Source: Prevotella sp. UBA3837 (lineage in GTDB: Bacteria > Bacteroidota > Bacteroidia > Bacteroidales > Bacteroidaceae). Taken from it: DNA of 29,395 bases. The notes beneath the pieces are model-generated. The model saw only the letters and a program-made list of their open reading frames with translations, did no database searches and was not told the DNA's origin. Every line of letters begins with the position of its first letter. The first letter of the stretch is position 1. Where the stretch lies: the NCBI GenBank assembly GCA_002392835.1, contig DGHX01000172.1:1-29395 (forward strand), in the 5' to 3' direction. Below are positions 1-6,782 of the stretch, in pieces. The position numbers and the translations under genes were made by a program.

Positions 1-736
1 GCACGGCGTGAACAGCCGGCAGGAAGGGCTCGATGCGGCCGTCGAAGGCGTCGAGGCTCATGGCTGCTATGCGGTCGGCCCAGTTGCTCAGCCGCTCGGC
101 CTCAAGCAGGCACCACACGGCATGAGCGCTCATGTTCTGAGTGCCGTTCAGCAGCGCCAGACCTTCCTTCGAGGCCAGCTCAATGGGCTTCCAGCGCTTC
201 TTGTGGCACAGCTCGGCACCGCTGATCACCTTGCCCTGATACTCCACCTCGCCCAGGCCTATCAGCGGCAGGCTCATGTGGGCCAGAGGAACCAGGTCAC
301 CGCTGGCACCCAGCGACCCCTGGCGGTACACCACGGGCAGCACGTCGTTGTTGAAGAACTGTACCAGCCGCTGCACCGTGTCGAGCTTGCAGCCGCTGTA
401 GCCGTAGCTCAGCGACTGTATCTTCAGCAGCAGCATAATTTTCACAATGTCATTGCTCACGCGCTCGCCGACGCCACAGGCATGGCTCTTGATGAGGTTC
501 ACCTGCAGCTGCGACAGCTGGTCCTTGCCGATGCTGACGTTGCACAGCGACCCGAAGCCCGTCGTCACGCCGTACACAGGGGCACCGTTCTGGCTGATTT
601 TCTTGTCCAGATACTGTCGGCAGCGGCGTATGCGCTGGCGGGCGTCGTCGCTCAACTCCAGCTTCTCGCCGTTACGGATAATTTCGCCGATGCGCTCTAT
701 CGTCAAGTGCTCGGCCGAGATGTAATGTGTTGCCAT
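1..736 (-). CDS. hutH: Histidine ammonia-lyase, N-terminal part (cut by window edge)
   Basis: This enzyme deaminates L-histidine to urocanate, the first step of histidine degradation in the cytoplasm. The minus strand reads from an ATG at 736 as MATHYISAEHLTIERIGEII and stays open to the window edge (245 residues of a family usually about 500 long). The Ala-Ser-Gly triad that forms the MIO prosthetic group is at residues 144-146 in the context GSLGASGDLVPLAHMS, and the upstream motif YGVTTGFGSL is typical of aromatic amino acid ammonia-lyases. The context fits HutH better than PAL or TAL, but the substrate-specific C-terminal half is missing. The start is 56 bp downstream of the endonuclease gene on the same strand; a TATCTTTA sequence just upstream could be a weak -7 box. 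The other hut genes would lie outside the window. Confidence 0.93.
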   Translation of the reverse strand, partial: MATHYISAEHLTIERIGEIIRNGEKLELSDDARQRIRRCRQYLDKKISQNGAPVYGVTTGFGSLCNVSIGKDQLSQLQVNLIKSHACGVGERVSNDIVKIMLLLKIQSLSYGYSGCKLDTVQRLVQFFNNDVLPVVYRQGSLGASGDLVPLAHMSLPLIGLGEVEYQGKVISGAELCHKKRWKPIELASKEGLALLNGTQNMSAHAVWCLLEAERLSNWADRIAAMSLDAFDGRIEPFLPAVHAV

Positions 737-792
737 ATATTAGTTCTAAAGATATTATTTCCCGGAGTGTTATGCCAGGATGCCGTTATGCC

Positions 793-1809
793 CTATCTCC
801 AGTCATCGCCGTCGTCCTGGGCCTCCACGCGGTCCTCCACGTCGTCGGGCAGCTGCCAGAAGAAGTCGATGCCGGTGCGCCGCTCCACTTCGTCGATGCT
901 CACCGTCTGCTCACGCCAGGGCTGGCGCCGCCCGTGGTTTCCGAAGATGAAGCCGATGGCCGCAGGCTGGGGTTTTTCGCGGTACACCACCTTGAAGAAG
1001 GCACTCGGCACCGTCACCTTGTTGCGGCCTATCTGGCGGGGGTTCTCTTCCTCGAACAGCGGGCCGCAGACGATGGTCAGCTCGCCGTAGCGGCGCGCCC
1101 ACGTGCGGCACTGCATCTCCAGGTCGTTCCAGTCCTCCTTGTTCAGCCCGTGGTTCTGCGGACAGATGTTCGTCATCAGGAACGACTCCGTCATGGCCTG
1201 TGCGCTCCATTTGTTGTCGCCCGCAGGGCACATGTGGCCGCGGTCCAGCCGGCTGTTGTAGTAGTCCTGGTACGTAGCCCGTGGCTCCGGCACGTCCAGG
1301 TCTTCCTCGAAGCGTTCCTCGTCGCGCAGCTCCCGGCCGTAGGTATGTTCTTTCGTCAGTGTCCACGCCACCCAGTTCGGGCACCGTGTCCGTTTGTTAT
1401 AGCTCGTCACATAGCCCGTGCGCCGCAGCATCGTCTCGCTGATGCCGCGCCCCACACGCTGCCGCAGCAGGTCGGCAGCATCGCCGCCCCCTGTTTCGCT
1501 GCGGCCCGTGCCCCTCCTCTCAGCCTGTTGGCCGTCGGCGGTTTTCCCGCCGGTCGTGGTGCCCCTCCTCTCAGCCTGTTGGCTGTCGGCGATTATCCCG
1601 CCGACCGTGGCACCCCTCCTCTCAGCCTGTTGGCTGTCGGCGGTTTTCCCGCCGACCGTGGTGCCCGTTCCGCCGTTCCACCCCGGCTGCTGCATGAACG
1701 TCTCGGCCGGAGCCGTTTCTTCGCCGCTCCGCTGGCGGCAGCCCGTAGTGCCTGCAAGCATGGCCATGGCGGCCAGCGCCGCCATCACTGTCATTCTCTT
1801 TACTATCAT
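793..1809 (-). CDS. DNA/RNA non-specific endonuclease, lipoprotein (NUC1 family)
   Basis: This is a secreted or envelope-anchored metal-dependent nuclease of the Serratia nuclease/NucA type. The N-terminus (MIVKRMTVMAALAAMAML) is a signal peptide followed by TTGC, giving a possible lipidated Cys24. The catalytic DRGH motif is at residues 189-192 (DRGHMCPAGDNKWS), with the conserved Asn/Glu region (NDLEMQCRTW) about 60 residues later. Between the signal and the nuclease domain lie three 17-residue repeats containing ADSQQAERRG, encoded by a 51-bp tandem array that carries a REP-like hairpin. The repeats probably form a flexible linker. The ATG at 1809 was chosen because it gives an intact signal peptide and sits 5 nt after a TAnnTTTG box. 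Possible roles are nutrient scavenging or defence; the sequence does not decide. Confidence 0.9.
   Translation of the reverse strand: MIVKRMTVMAALAAMAMLAGTTGCRQRSGEETAPAETFMQQPGWNGGTGTTVGGKTADSQQAERRGATVGGIIADSQQAERRGTTTGGKTADGQQAERRGTGRSETGGGDAADLLRQRVGRGISETMLRRTGYVTSYNKRTRCPNWVAWTLTKEHTYGRELRDEERFEEDLDVPEPRATYQDYYNSRLDRGHMCPAGDNKWSAQAMTESFLMTNICPQNHGLNKEDWNDLEMQCRTWARRYGELTIVCGPLFEEENPRQIGRNKVTVPSAFFKVVYREKPQPAAIGFIFGNHGRRQPWREQTVSIDEVERRTGIDFFWQLPDDVEDRVEAQDDGDDWR
1511..1663 (-). repeat. Three 51-bp tandem repeats, each carrying one REP-like hairpin
   Basis: Units start at 1511, 1562 and 1613. On the plus strand each holds GTTGGC, a short spacer and a CGGCGGTTTTCCCGCCG-type palindrome. 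Read on the minus strand this is the same hairpin plus AGCCAAC tail found elsewhere in the window. A length of 51 bp keeps the endonuclease frame open and yields 17 residues per unit. The middle hairpin is decayed (GCGATTATCCCGCC). Confidence 0.85.
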
Positions 1810-1814
1810 GGCTG

Positions 1815-1822
1815 CAAAGGTA
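1815..1822 (-). promoter_or_regulatory. -7 element of the endonuclease gene
   Basis: The minus strand reads TACCTTTGC, matching the Bacteroidota -7 box TAnnTTTG, and ends 5 nt before the ATG at 1809. No clear -33 TTTG is visible at the expected spacing. The mRNA would have almost no leader. Confidence 0.5.
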
Positions 1823-1882
1823 ACACTTTTTTCCCACTTACGCTTCTTTTTTCCGAAAAATATTCATTTTCGCCCCTCTCCG

Positions 1883-1914
1883 CTTGCACAACTGACAAAG
1901 AAATAGTATCTTTG
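1883..1914 (+). promoter_or_regulatory. Promoter of the cobUTS operon
   Basis: CTTG at 1883-1886, 20 bp, then TATCTTTG at 1907-1914 fits the Bacteroidota -33/-7 promoter. The cobU ATG begins 9 nt after the -7 box, so the transcript would be leaderless or nearly so. The 114 bp to the divergent endonuclease gene leaves no room for a cobalamin riboswitch. Confidence 0.6.
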
Positions 1915-1923
1915 CACGCTGAA

Positions 1924-2469
1924 ATGGCACGTATCATACTCATCACCGGCGGACAGCGTTCAGGAAAGAGCGAAGAGGCCGAGCGCAGGGCGCTCGCCCT
2001 CTCCCCCACCCCAGTCTACATCGCCACCGCCCATATCTGGGACGACGAGTTCCGCCGCCGCGTGGCCCTGCACCAGCAGCGCCGAGGCCCGCAATGGACC
2101 AACATCGAGGAGGAGCGCACACTCAGCAGCCACCACCTTGAAGGCCGCGTAGTCCTCGTCGACTGCGTCACCCTCTGGCTCACCAACCTCTTCTTCGACA
2201 CCCAAGACGCCGAACAGGCCCTCGCCACCGCCAAGGCCGACTTCGACCGTCTCGCCGACACTCCCGGCGCCACCATCATCCTCGTCACCAACGAGATAGG
2301 CCTCGGAGGCACCAGCGAGAACGCCCTCCAGCGCCACTTCACCGACCTGCAGGGATGGATGAACCAGCACATAGCCCGCCGCGCCGACGAGGTGGTCCTC
2401 ATGGTCAGCGGCATCCCGCTGACCATCAAGCCCGCCCCCACCCCCAACCAATCTTCCTCCCCCCAATGA
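1924..2469 (+). CDS. cobU: Adenosylcobinamide kinase / adenosylcobinamide-phosphate guanylyltransferase
   Basis: CobU phosphorylates adenosylcobinamide and then transfers GMP to give adenosylcobinamide-GDP, activating the corrin ring for nucleotide-loop attachment. The 181-residue protein has the usual length. It opens with ITGGQRSGKS, a Walker A P-loop at residues 9-16, and contains DCVTLWLTNLFF and VTNEIGLGG, both typical of CobU/CobP. The open frame extends far upstream but that part is antisense to the endonuclease gene. The ATG at 1924 is chosen because it directly precedes the P-loop and follows a good promoter. Its stop overlaps the cobT start (ATGA), which indicates translational coupling. 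The last residues (PAPTPNQSSSPQ) look like a poorly conserved tail. Confidence 0.95.
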   Translation: MARIILITGGQRSGKSEEAERRALALSPTPVYIATAHIWDDEFRRRVALHQQRRGPQWTNIEEERTLSSHHLEGRVVLVDCVTLWLTNLFFDTQDAEQALATAKADFDRLADTPGATIILVTNEIGLGGTSENALQRHFTDLQGWMNQHIARRADEVVLMVSGIPLTIKPAPTPNQSSSPQ

Positions 2470-3635
2470 ACACATTCCACATATCCCCCCTCGACCGCTC
2501 CCTTCAGCCCGACATCCAGGCGAAGATCGACAACTTGAACAAGCCCCTCGGCTCCCTCGGCACCCTTGAGTCGCTGGCCCTGCAGATCTGCCTCGTCCAG
2601 CAGACCCTCTCCCCCGTCCTTCGCCACCCTTGTCACCTCCTCCTTGGCGGCGACCACGGCATAGAGCGCGAGGGTGTCAGTGCCACGCCCCGCGAGGTCA
2701 CCTGGCAGCAGATGGTGAACTTCACCCGTGGCGGCGGTGGTGTAAACATGTTCTGCCGTCAGCACGGCTTCCACCTCCGCATCGTCGATATGGGCGTCGA
2801 CCACGACCTCTCCCCCTTCTACCCCGCCCCCGGTCGGTTGCCGGCGGTTTCCCCGTCGGCCCCCGCTTATCCCCTCCCCATCCTCAACCGGAAAATAGCC
2901 CCCGGCACCCATAACTTCCTCCACGGCCCCGCCATGACCGACGAAGAATTCTCCCGCGCCATCGACGCCGGAGCCGCCCTCGCAGACGACTGCCACCGCG
3001 AAGGTTCGAACATCATCTGCATCGGCGAGATGGGCGCCGCCAACACCTCGCCCTCCAGCATCTGGATGAGCCTGCTCTGCGATATCCCCCTCGACGAATG
3101 CATCGGCGCAGGCAGCGGCCTCAACGACGAGGCCATCGTCCACAAGCGAGACGTCCTCCGCCAGGCCCTCGACAACTTTTTAAAGTGGAAAGAGGAAAGC
3201 GGAAAGGGGAAAGAGGAAAGCGGAAAGGGGAAAGAGGAAAGCGGAAAGTGGAAAGAGGAAAGTGGAAAGTGGAAAGAGGCTGCCCTCTCCTATTTCGGAG
3301 GCTTTGAGATGGTGGGCGCCATCGGTGCCATGCTCCGCGCCGCCGAGCTGCGCATGCTCATCATGGTCGATGGCTTCATCATGACCGCCTGCGCCCTCGC
3401 CGCCGTCCATCTCCATCCCGCCTGCCGCGGCTACATGATCTTCGGCCACTGCGGCGACGAGAGCGGCCACCGGCGGATGCTGCAATTCCTGAACGCACAG
3501 CCCCTGCTCACCCTCGGCCTCCGACTCGGCGAGGGCACCGGCGCCCTCTGCGCCTACCCCATCATAGACAGTGCCGTGCGCATGATAAACGAAATGAACA
3601 ACTTCCAAGATGCAAGAATCACTAAATACTTCTGA
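2466..3635 (+). CDS. cobT: Nicotinate-nucleotide--dimethylbenzimidazole phosphoribosyltransferase
   Basis: CobT makes alpha-ribazole phosphate from nicotinate mononucleotide and the lower-ligand base, supplying the lower half of cobalamin. Family motifs are NKPLGSLGTLE near the N-terminus, the LLGGDHGIEREGVS segment, GEMGAANTS, and GLRLGEGTGA containing the catalytic glutamate. At 389 residues it is longer than the usual roughly 350, and two repeat-derived inserts account for the excess. A REP-like hairpin encodes PGRLPAVSPSAP near residue 125, and a heptamer repeat encodes lysine/glutamate-rich KEESG units at about residues 240-271. The start overlaps the cobU stop by 4 bp and the end overlaps cobS by 26 bp. 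Whether the enzyme stays active with both inserts is not known, but the conserved motifs are intact. Confidence 0.95.
   Translation: MNTFHISPLDRSLQPDIQAKIDNLNKPLGSLGTLESLALQICLVQQTLSPVLRHPCHLLLGGDHGIEREGVSATPREVTWQQMVNFTRGGGGVNMFCRQHGFHLRIVDMGVDHDLSPFYPAPGRLPAVSPSAPAYPLPILNRKIAPGTHNFLHGPAMTDEEFSRAIDAGAALADDCHREGSNIICIGEMGAANTSPSSIWMSLLCDIPLDECIGAGSGLNDEAIVHKRDVLRQALDNFLKWKEESGKGKEESGKGKEESGKWKEESGKWKEAALSYFGGFEMVGAIGAMLRAAELRMLIMVDGFIMTACALAAVHLHPACRGYMIFGHCGDESGHRRMLQFLNAQPLLTLGLRLGEGTGALCAYPIIDSAVRMINEMNNFQDARITKYF
2837..2860 (+). repeat. REP-like hairpin within cobT (reverse orientation)
   Basis: GTTG followed by CCGGCGGTTTCCCCGTCGG is a stem with one mismatch and a TTTCC loop, the reverse complement of the window's REP-like element. 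It is read in frame within cobT. Confidence 0.65.
3185..3279 (+). repeat. Heptamer tandem repeat GNGGAAA within cobT
   Basis: Thirteen uninterrupted 7-bp units of the form GTGGAAA, GAGGAAA, GCGGAAA or GGGGAAA run from 3185 to 3275, followed by GAGG. Three units make 21 bp, so the protein shows a 7-residue repeat (KWKEESG or KGKEESG). Because 7 is not divisible by 3, gain or loss of one unit would shift the frame. Confidence 0.9.
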
Positions 3636-4410
3636 CCGCGAGCGATGGTACGACCGCCCCTGGGCGGCCCTGCTCTTCTTCACCCGTCTGCCCCTGTGGC
3701 GGTGGCACCAGCCGCCGCGCCGCTGCTACCAGTCAGTAGTGGAGTGGTGGCCGCTCGTAGGATGGCTCACCGCTGCCGTCATGGCAGCCACGCTCTACTA
3801 CGCCAGCCTCGTCCTGCCCTACGGCGTGGCCATACTGCTCGCCATAGCGGCACGGATGCTCCTCACCGGAGCACTCCACGAGGACGGGCTGGCCGACTTC
3901 TTCGACGGATTCGGAGGCGGAGGAGGCGACCGGCAGCGCACCCTCGACATCATGAAAGACTCCCACATAGGCACCTACGGTGTACTTGCCCTCATCGTCT
4001 ATGTGGCCATGCTCTTCTCGCTCCTCCATGCCATGACGCCCCTCACCGCCGCGCTCACCATCCTCGCCGCCGACCCCTTCGCCAAGATGCTCTCGGCGCA
4101 GCTGGTCATGATGCTGCCCTACGCACGCAACGAGCAGACGTCGAAGGCACATGTCGTCTACCGGCGCATCGACACCCGTGCAGGCATCCTCCTCGCCATC
4201 CAGGGGCTCACGCCCATCGCCCTCTACATCTATTACTACCGCGACGTGCTGCAGTGGGAGTGGCTCATAGCCCTGCCCAGCCTCACCATGTACTTCCTAT
4301 ACCGCCTCATCTGGAGCCGCCTGCGAGGCTACACCGGCGACTGCTGCGGAGCGCTCTTCCTGCTCACCGAGCTGGCCGTCTACCTCGCCGTCAGCATCCA
4401 TTTCTATTAA
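3610..4410 (+). CDS. cobS: Adenosylcobinamide-GDP ribazoletransferase (cobalamin synthase)
   Basis: CobS is an inner-membrane enzyme that joins adenosylcobinamide-GDP to alpha-ribazole (phosphate), completing the cobalamin nucleotide loop. The 266-residue protein has several hydrophobic segments (for example around residues 50-80, 120-145 and 190-245). It carries the signature acidic motif HEDGLADFFDGFGGG, followed by MKDSHIGTYG. The start at 3610 overlaps the end of cobT by 26 bp, consistent with translational coupling in a cobU-cobT-cobS operon. The next gene in many Bacteroidales operons is cobC, the alpha-ribazole phosphatase; it is absent here and a repeat-rich stretch follows. Confidence 0.94.
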   Translation: MQESLNTSDRERWYDRPWAALLFFTRLPLWRWHQPPRRCYQSVVEWWPLVGWLTAAVMAATLYYASLVLPYGVAILLAIAARMLLTGALHEDGLADFFDGFGGGGGDRQRTLDIMKDSHIGTYGVLALIVYVAMLFSLLHAMTPLTAALTILAADPFAKMLSAQLVMMLPYARNEQTSKAHVVYRRIDTRAGILLAIQGLTPIALYIYYYRDVLQWEWLIALPSLTMYFLYRLIWSRLRGYTGDCCGALFLLTELAVYLAVSIHFY

Positions 4411-4420
4411 CCGTTTTATG

Positions 4421-4508
4421 TTGCACTACTTGCACCGCCGCAGTGCCCGTCGCATCAGCGACGGTCCCCCGCGCATACAGAAAAAAAAGTTGCACTACTT
4501 GCACCGCC
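4421..4508 (+). repeat. Two direct copies of TTGCACTACTTGCACCGCC (left boundary)
   Basis: Identical 19-bp copies lie at 4421-4439 and 4490-4508, 69 bp apart. Their first 15 bp are the exact reverse complement of the copies at 4747-4779, so together they form an inverted-repeat frame around the array between them. Confidence 0.85.
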
Positions 4509-4532
4509 ACTACCCCTGACTGAGGTTTGAAA

Positions 4533-4674
4533 ATGCGGCCCTCTCATAAAAATCCCAGGGCCTGGGACAAAAAAATGCGGCCCGCTCGTAAAAATCCCAG
4601 GGCCTGGGACAAAAAAATGCGGCCCGCTCGTGAAAAAATGCGGGCCTCTCGTGAAAAAATGCGGCCCGCATTTT
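4533..4674. repeat. Palindromic tandem array with 42/42/21/21-bp spacing
   Basis: Copies of ATGCGGCCC or ATGCGGGCC start at 4533, 4575, 4617, 4638 and 4659. The two long units also contain TCCCAGGGCCTGGGA, a 7-bp-arm palindrome around one G. The last unit forms AAAATGCGG-C-CCGCATTTT, a perfect 9-bp-arm hairpin flanked by A and T runs, which could act as a bidirectional terminator downstream of cobS. Confidence 0.85.
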
Positions 4675-4746
4675 CAGCAAAACAACTTGTATTGCCGGAA
4701 AAGCCGCCGTCCTGCCATCCATCCGGCGTTTCCGTCAGCCACTCAG

Positions 4747-4779
4747 GTGCAAGTAGTGCAAGAAGTGCAAGTAGTGCAA
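4747..4779 (-). repeat. Two inverted copies of TTGCACTACTTGCAC (right boundary)
   Basis: GTGCAAGTAGTGCAA occurs at 4747-4761 and 4765-4779 as part of a 9-bp tandem (GTGCAAGTA, GTGCAAGAA, GTGCAAGTA, GTGCAA). It is the exact reverse complement of the left boundary copies at 4421 and 4490. Confidence 0.85.
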
Positions 4780-4979
4780 CATATTTTCTGCTTTTATTTC
4801 GCGCGCGCGAGGGCCGACCAAAGCAACCGGCGTGTCGCCCATACCTCCGGGCGCCCCTCTCCTTAAAATTAGTCAACGACACCCTAAATTACCTCCCCCC
4901 TATAAGTTAACTTACGTTAAACACGTACGAAAAACATGCATTTTCTTTCCGAAAAGAATATACATTAAAAAAAAATTCG

Positions 4980-4987
4980 TATCTTTG
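4980..4987 (+). promoter_or_regulatory. -7 element of the pilus operon
   Basis: TATCTTTG matches the Bacteroidota -7 box and is preceded by a run of A. No TTTG is seen at the -33 position. It would give a leader of roughly 50 nt before the ATG at 5046. Confidence 0.5.
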
Positions 4988-5045
4988 CGAACTAATTGTA
5001 AGCAGCAACACTGCAACTACATGTACTGAACATAATACACGCGCG

Positions 5046-6728
5046 ATGCGAAGGAAGAATATGACATCCCACATCTGCCGCGCCGCAAGGCTCCTCCTTG
5101 CCGGCATGGCAGGTATTACTGCACAAACGCTCGAAGCACAGACCGTAGCTGCGGGCACCGAGGCTGTGCAGGCCGACACCATCGTCGTCACCAACAGCCG
5201 CACGGCACCATGGGCCGTGCGCAACAACCTGCTCTACGACGCCGCCCTCACGCCAAACATCGCCTTCGACCTGCGCACCAGCCGCCACACCAGCCTCGGC
5301 ATCATGGCTGGCTACCGGCCTTGGCCCACCGACGACAACGTCAGCACCAAGTGGCGCCACCTGCTCGTCATGCCCGAGTTCCGCCACTGGAACGACTCCA
5401 CCTTCGGCGACAACACCTGGTTCCAGGGCATCAACGCCGTGTGGAGCCACTACAACGCCGCCAACCTCGGATTCCCTGTTGCCACACTATACCCCGCCGT
5501 CAAGGACGAGCGCCGACAGGGCGACCTACTTGCCATAGGTGCCAGCATAGGCCACTCATGGCGCATCAGCCGCCTGTTCCGACTCGAGGCAGAGGCAGGG
5601 CTCGACATCGGATATACATGGGGCGACCGCTACGAATGCGGGCACTGCGGCACCAAGCTCGGCGACTACGACAACATCTTCCTCCTGCCGAAGCTGGCGC
5701 TGAACATCGTCCTCAACCCACGCCGGACCACCACCACACAGCTCGTGAAGCCACTGCCACCCACGCCACCCACGCCACCGGTGCTCGCCTTCCACCTGCT
5801 GCCACCGGCCACCGTCAGCGACCTGCTGGCCACCGACAACCCCGTACTCGAAGAGTACGCCAACTACCGACCCTACGACCGCACACGCGTGCTCCGCAAG
5901 GAGAAAGGCATGCTCTACGTACACTTCCCCCTCGACAAGTGGGAGCTGCGCCACGACTTCCGCGACAACGGGCCCACCCTCGACCGCATCGTAGACATCA
6001 CCCGCCAGATCATGGCCGACTCCATGTCTAACGTCCGACTCATACAGATCATAGGCCTCGCCTCCGTAGAAGGCACCGTGCCCCACAACGAGGACCTCTC
6101 TGCCAACCGCGCCGCCGCCCTGCGCGACTACATCAAACAACACATACCCGAAGCCACCGACCAGCTCTTCGAGCTCAACGCCGGCGGCGAGGCATGGGCC
6201 GAGCTCCGCGACCAGCTGCAGGATGCCATCGGCGAGGAAGACTCTTCACTCTTCACGCTTCACTCTTCACTCAAGGAGGCCCTGGAGATCATCGACGCCG
6301 AGCCCGACCTGGCCCGACGCGAGCAGCGCCTGCGCCGCCTCAACGGCGGGCGCACCTACGCCTACATCCGCGACCGCCTGCTCCCCGACCAGCGCAACTC
6401 AGGCTACCTGCGCATATACTTCGACCGCGTGCCCGACCGCCGCGCCCAGGCCATCAACGACGCCACACAGCTCATGCAGCAGCAGCGATACGCTGAAGCC
6501 CTCAATATATTAAATAATGTACGCGATGACGCGCGCGCGTGGAACGCCCTCGCCGTCTGTCTCTACATGGACCGCCAGTACGACCAGGCCCTCAGCTACT
6601 TCCGCCAAGCCGCCGACAACGGCAACGCCGACGCAGCCGAGAACTACAAGGGCCTGAGCGCCTACCTCAAACATCTGCGCCAGTACGAGCAAGCAAAAGC
6701 CAAGTACAGCGCCGACTATCCGCAGTAA
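5046..6728 (+). CDS. DUF3575/OmpA-like outer-membrane protein of the pilus operon
   Basis: This is a predicted outer-membrane protein with a peptidoglycan-binding part, the usual first gene of Bacteroidales type V pilus operons. After a signal peptide (about residues 1-32; an alternative ATG is at 5061) comes a DUF3575-type beta-barrel region (RNNLLYDAALTPNIAFDLRT, GYRPWP, WFQGINAVWSHYN) to about residue 235. Next are a proline-rich linker (PPTPPTPPV), an OmpA-like domain at about 295-380 (IIGLASVEGT..., ANRAAALRDYIKQH) and a short TPR-like C-terminus (AWNALAVCLYMDRQYDQALS). A four-unit heptamer repeat inserts SSLFTLHSSL at about residue 400. The next gene, the probable major pilin, starts 54 bp later. 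It may anchor or assemble the pilus at the cell surface; the exact role is inferred from context. Confidence 0.85.
   Translation: MRRKNMTSHICRAARLLLAGMAGITAQTLEAQTVAAGTEAVQADTIVVTNSRTAPWAVRNNLLYDAALTPNIAFDLRTSRHTSLGIMAGYRPWPTDDNVSTKWRHLLVMPEFRHWNDSTFGDNTWFQGINAVWSHYNAANLGFPVATLYPAVKDERRQGDLLAIGASIGHSWRISRLFRLEAEAGLDIGYTWGDRYECGHCGTKLGDYDNIFLLPKLALNIVLNPRRTTTTQLVKPLPPTPPTPPVLAFHLLPPATVSDLLATDNPVLEEYANYRPYDRTRVLRKEKGMLYVHFPLDKWELRHDFRDNGPTLDRIVDITRQIMADSMSNVRLIQIIGLASVEGTVPHNEDLSANRAAALRDYIKQHIPEATDQLFELNAGGEAWAELRDQLQDAIGEEDSSLFTLHSSLKEALEIIDAEPDLARREQRLRRLNGGRTYAYIRDRLLPDQRNSGYLRIYFDRVPDRRAQAINDATQLMQQQRYAEALNILNNVRDDARAWNALAVCLYMDRQYDQALSYFRQAADNGNADAAENYKGLSAYLKHLRQYEQAKAKYSADYPQ
6245..6272 (+). 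repeat. Heptamer repeat TTCAC(T/G)C within the OmpA-like gene
   Basis: Four 7-bp units (TTCACTC, TTCACGC, TTCACTC, TTCACTC) lie in frame between the OmpA-like domain and the C-terminal helices. Like the cobT repeat, a one-unit change would shift the frame. Confidence 0.8.
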
Positions 6729-6782
6729 CACTAAAGAAAGCAAACAACAATCATTATTAATCATTTAAATTTCTTTTACAAC

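Larger units (their letters stand above)
4411..5045. other. Gene-free, repeat-rich intergenic stretch
   Basis: No convincing gene lies in these 635 bp; the short open frames follow the repeat period or have no start context. The first 370 bp hold inverted TTGCACTACTTGCAC copies and a tandem palindromic array, listed separately. A perfect hairpin with a 7-bp stem (CCGTCGC, loop ATCA, GCGACGG) sits at 4447-4464. From 4780 to about 4960 nothing recognisable was found; the last part is A+T-rich and leads into the promoter of the pilus operon. Confidence 0.7.

Noticed and set aside
727..1923. Upstream extension of the cobU frame
   Set aside because: It runs antisense through the endonuclease gene and its promoter; CobU homology starts at the ATG at 1924.
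1810..1923. Cobalamin riboswitch upstream of cobU
   Set aside because: The gap is too short, the promoter lies 9 nt before the start codon, and no B12-box-like sequence was found.
4533..4674. CRISPR-like array
   Set aside because: Spacing is 42/42/21/21 with no unique spacers and no cas genes; it is a tandem palindromic repeat.
4527..4910. Short open frames over the palindromic array on both strands
   Set aside because: They follow the repeat period and encode only repeat-derived sequence; no start context or family resemblance.
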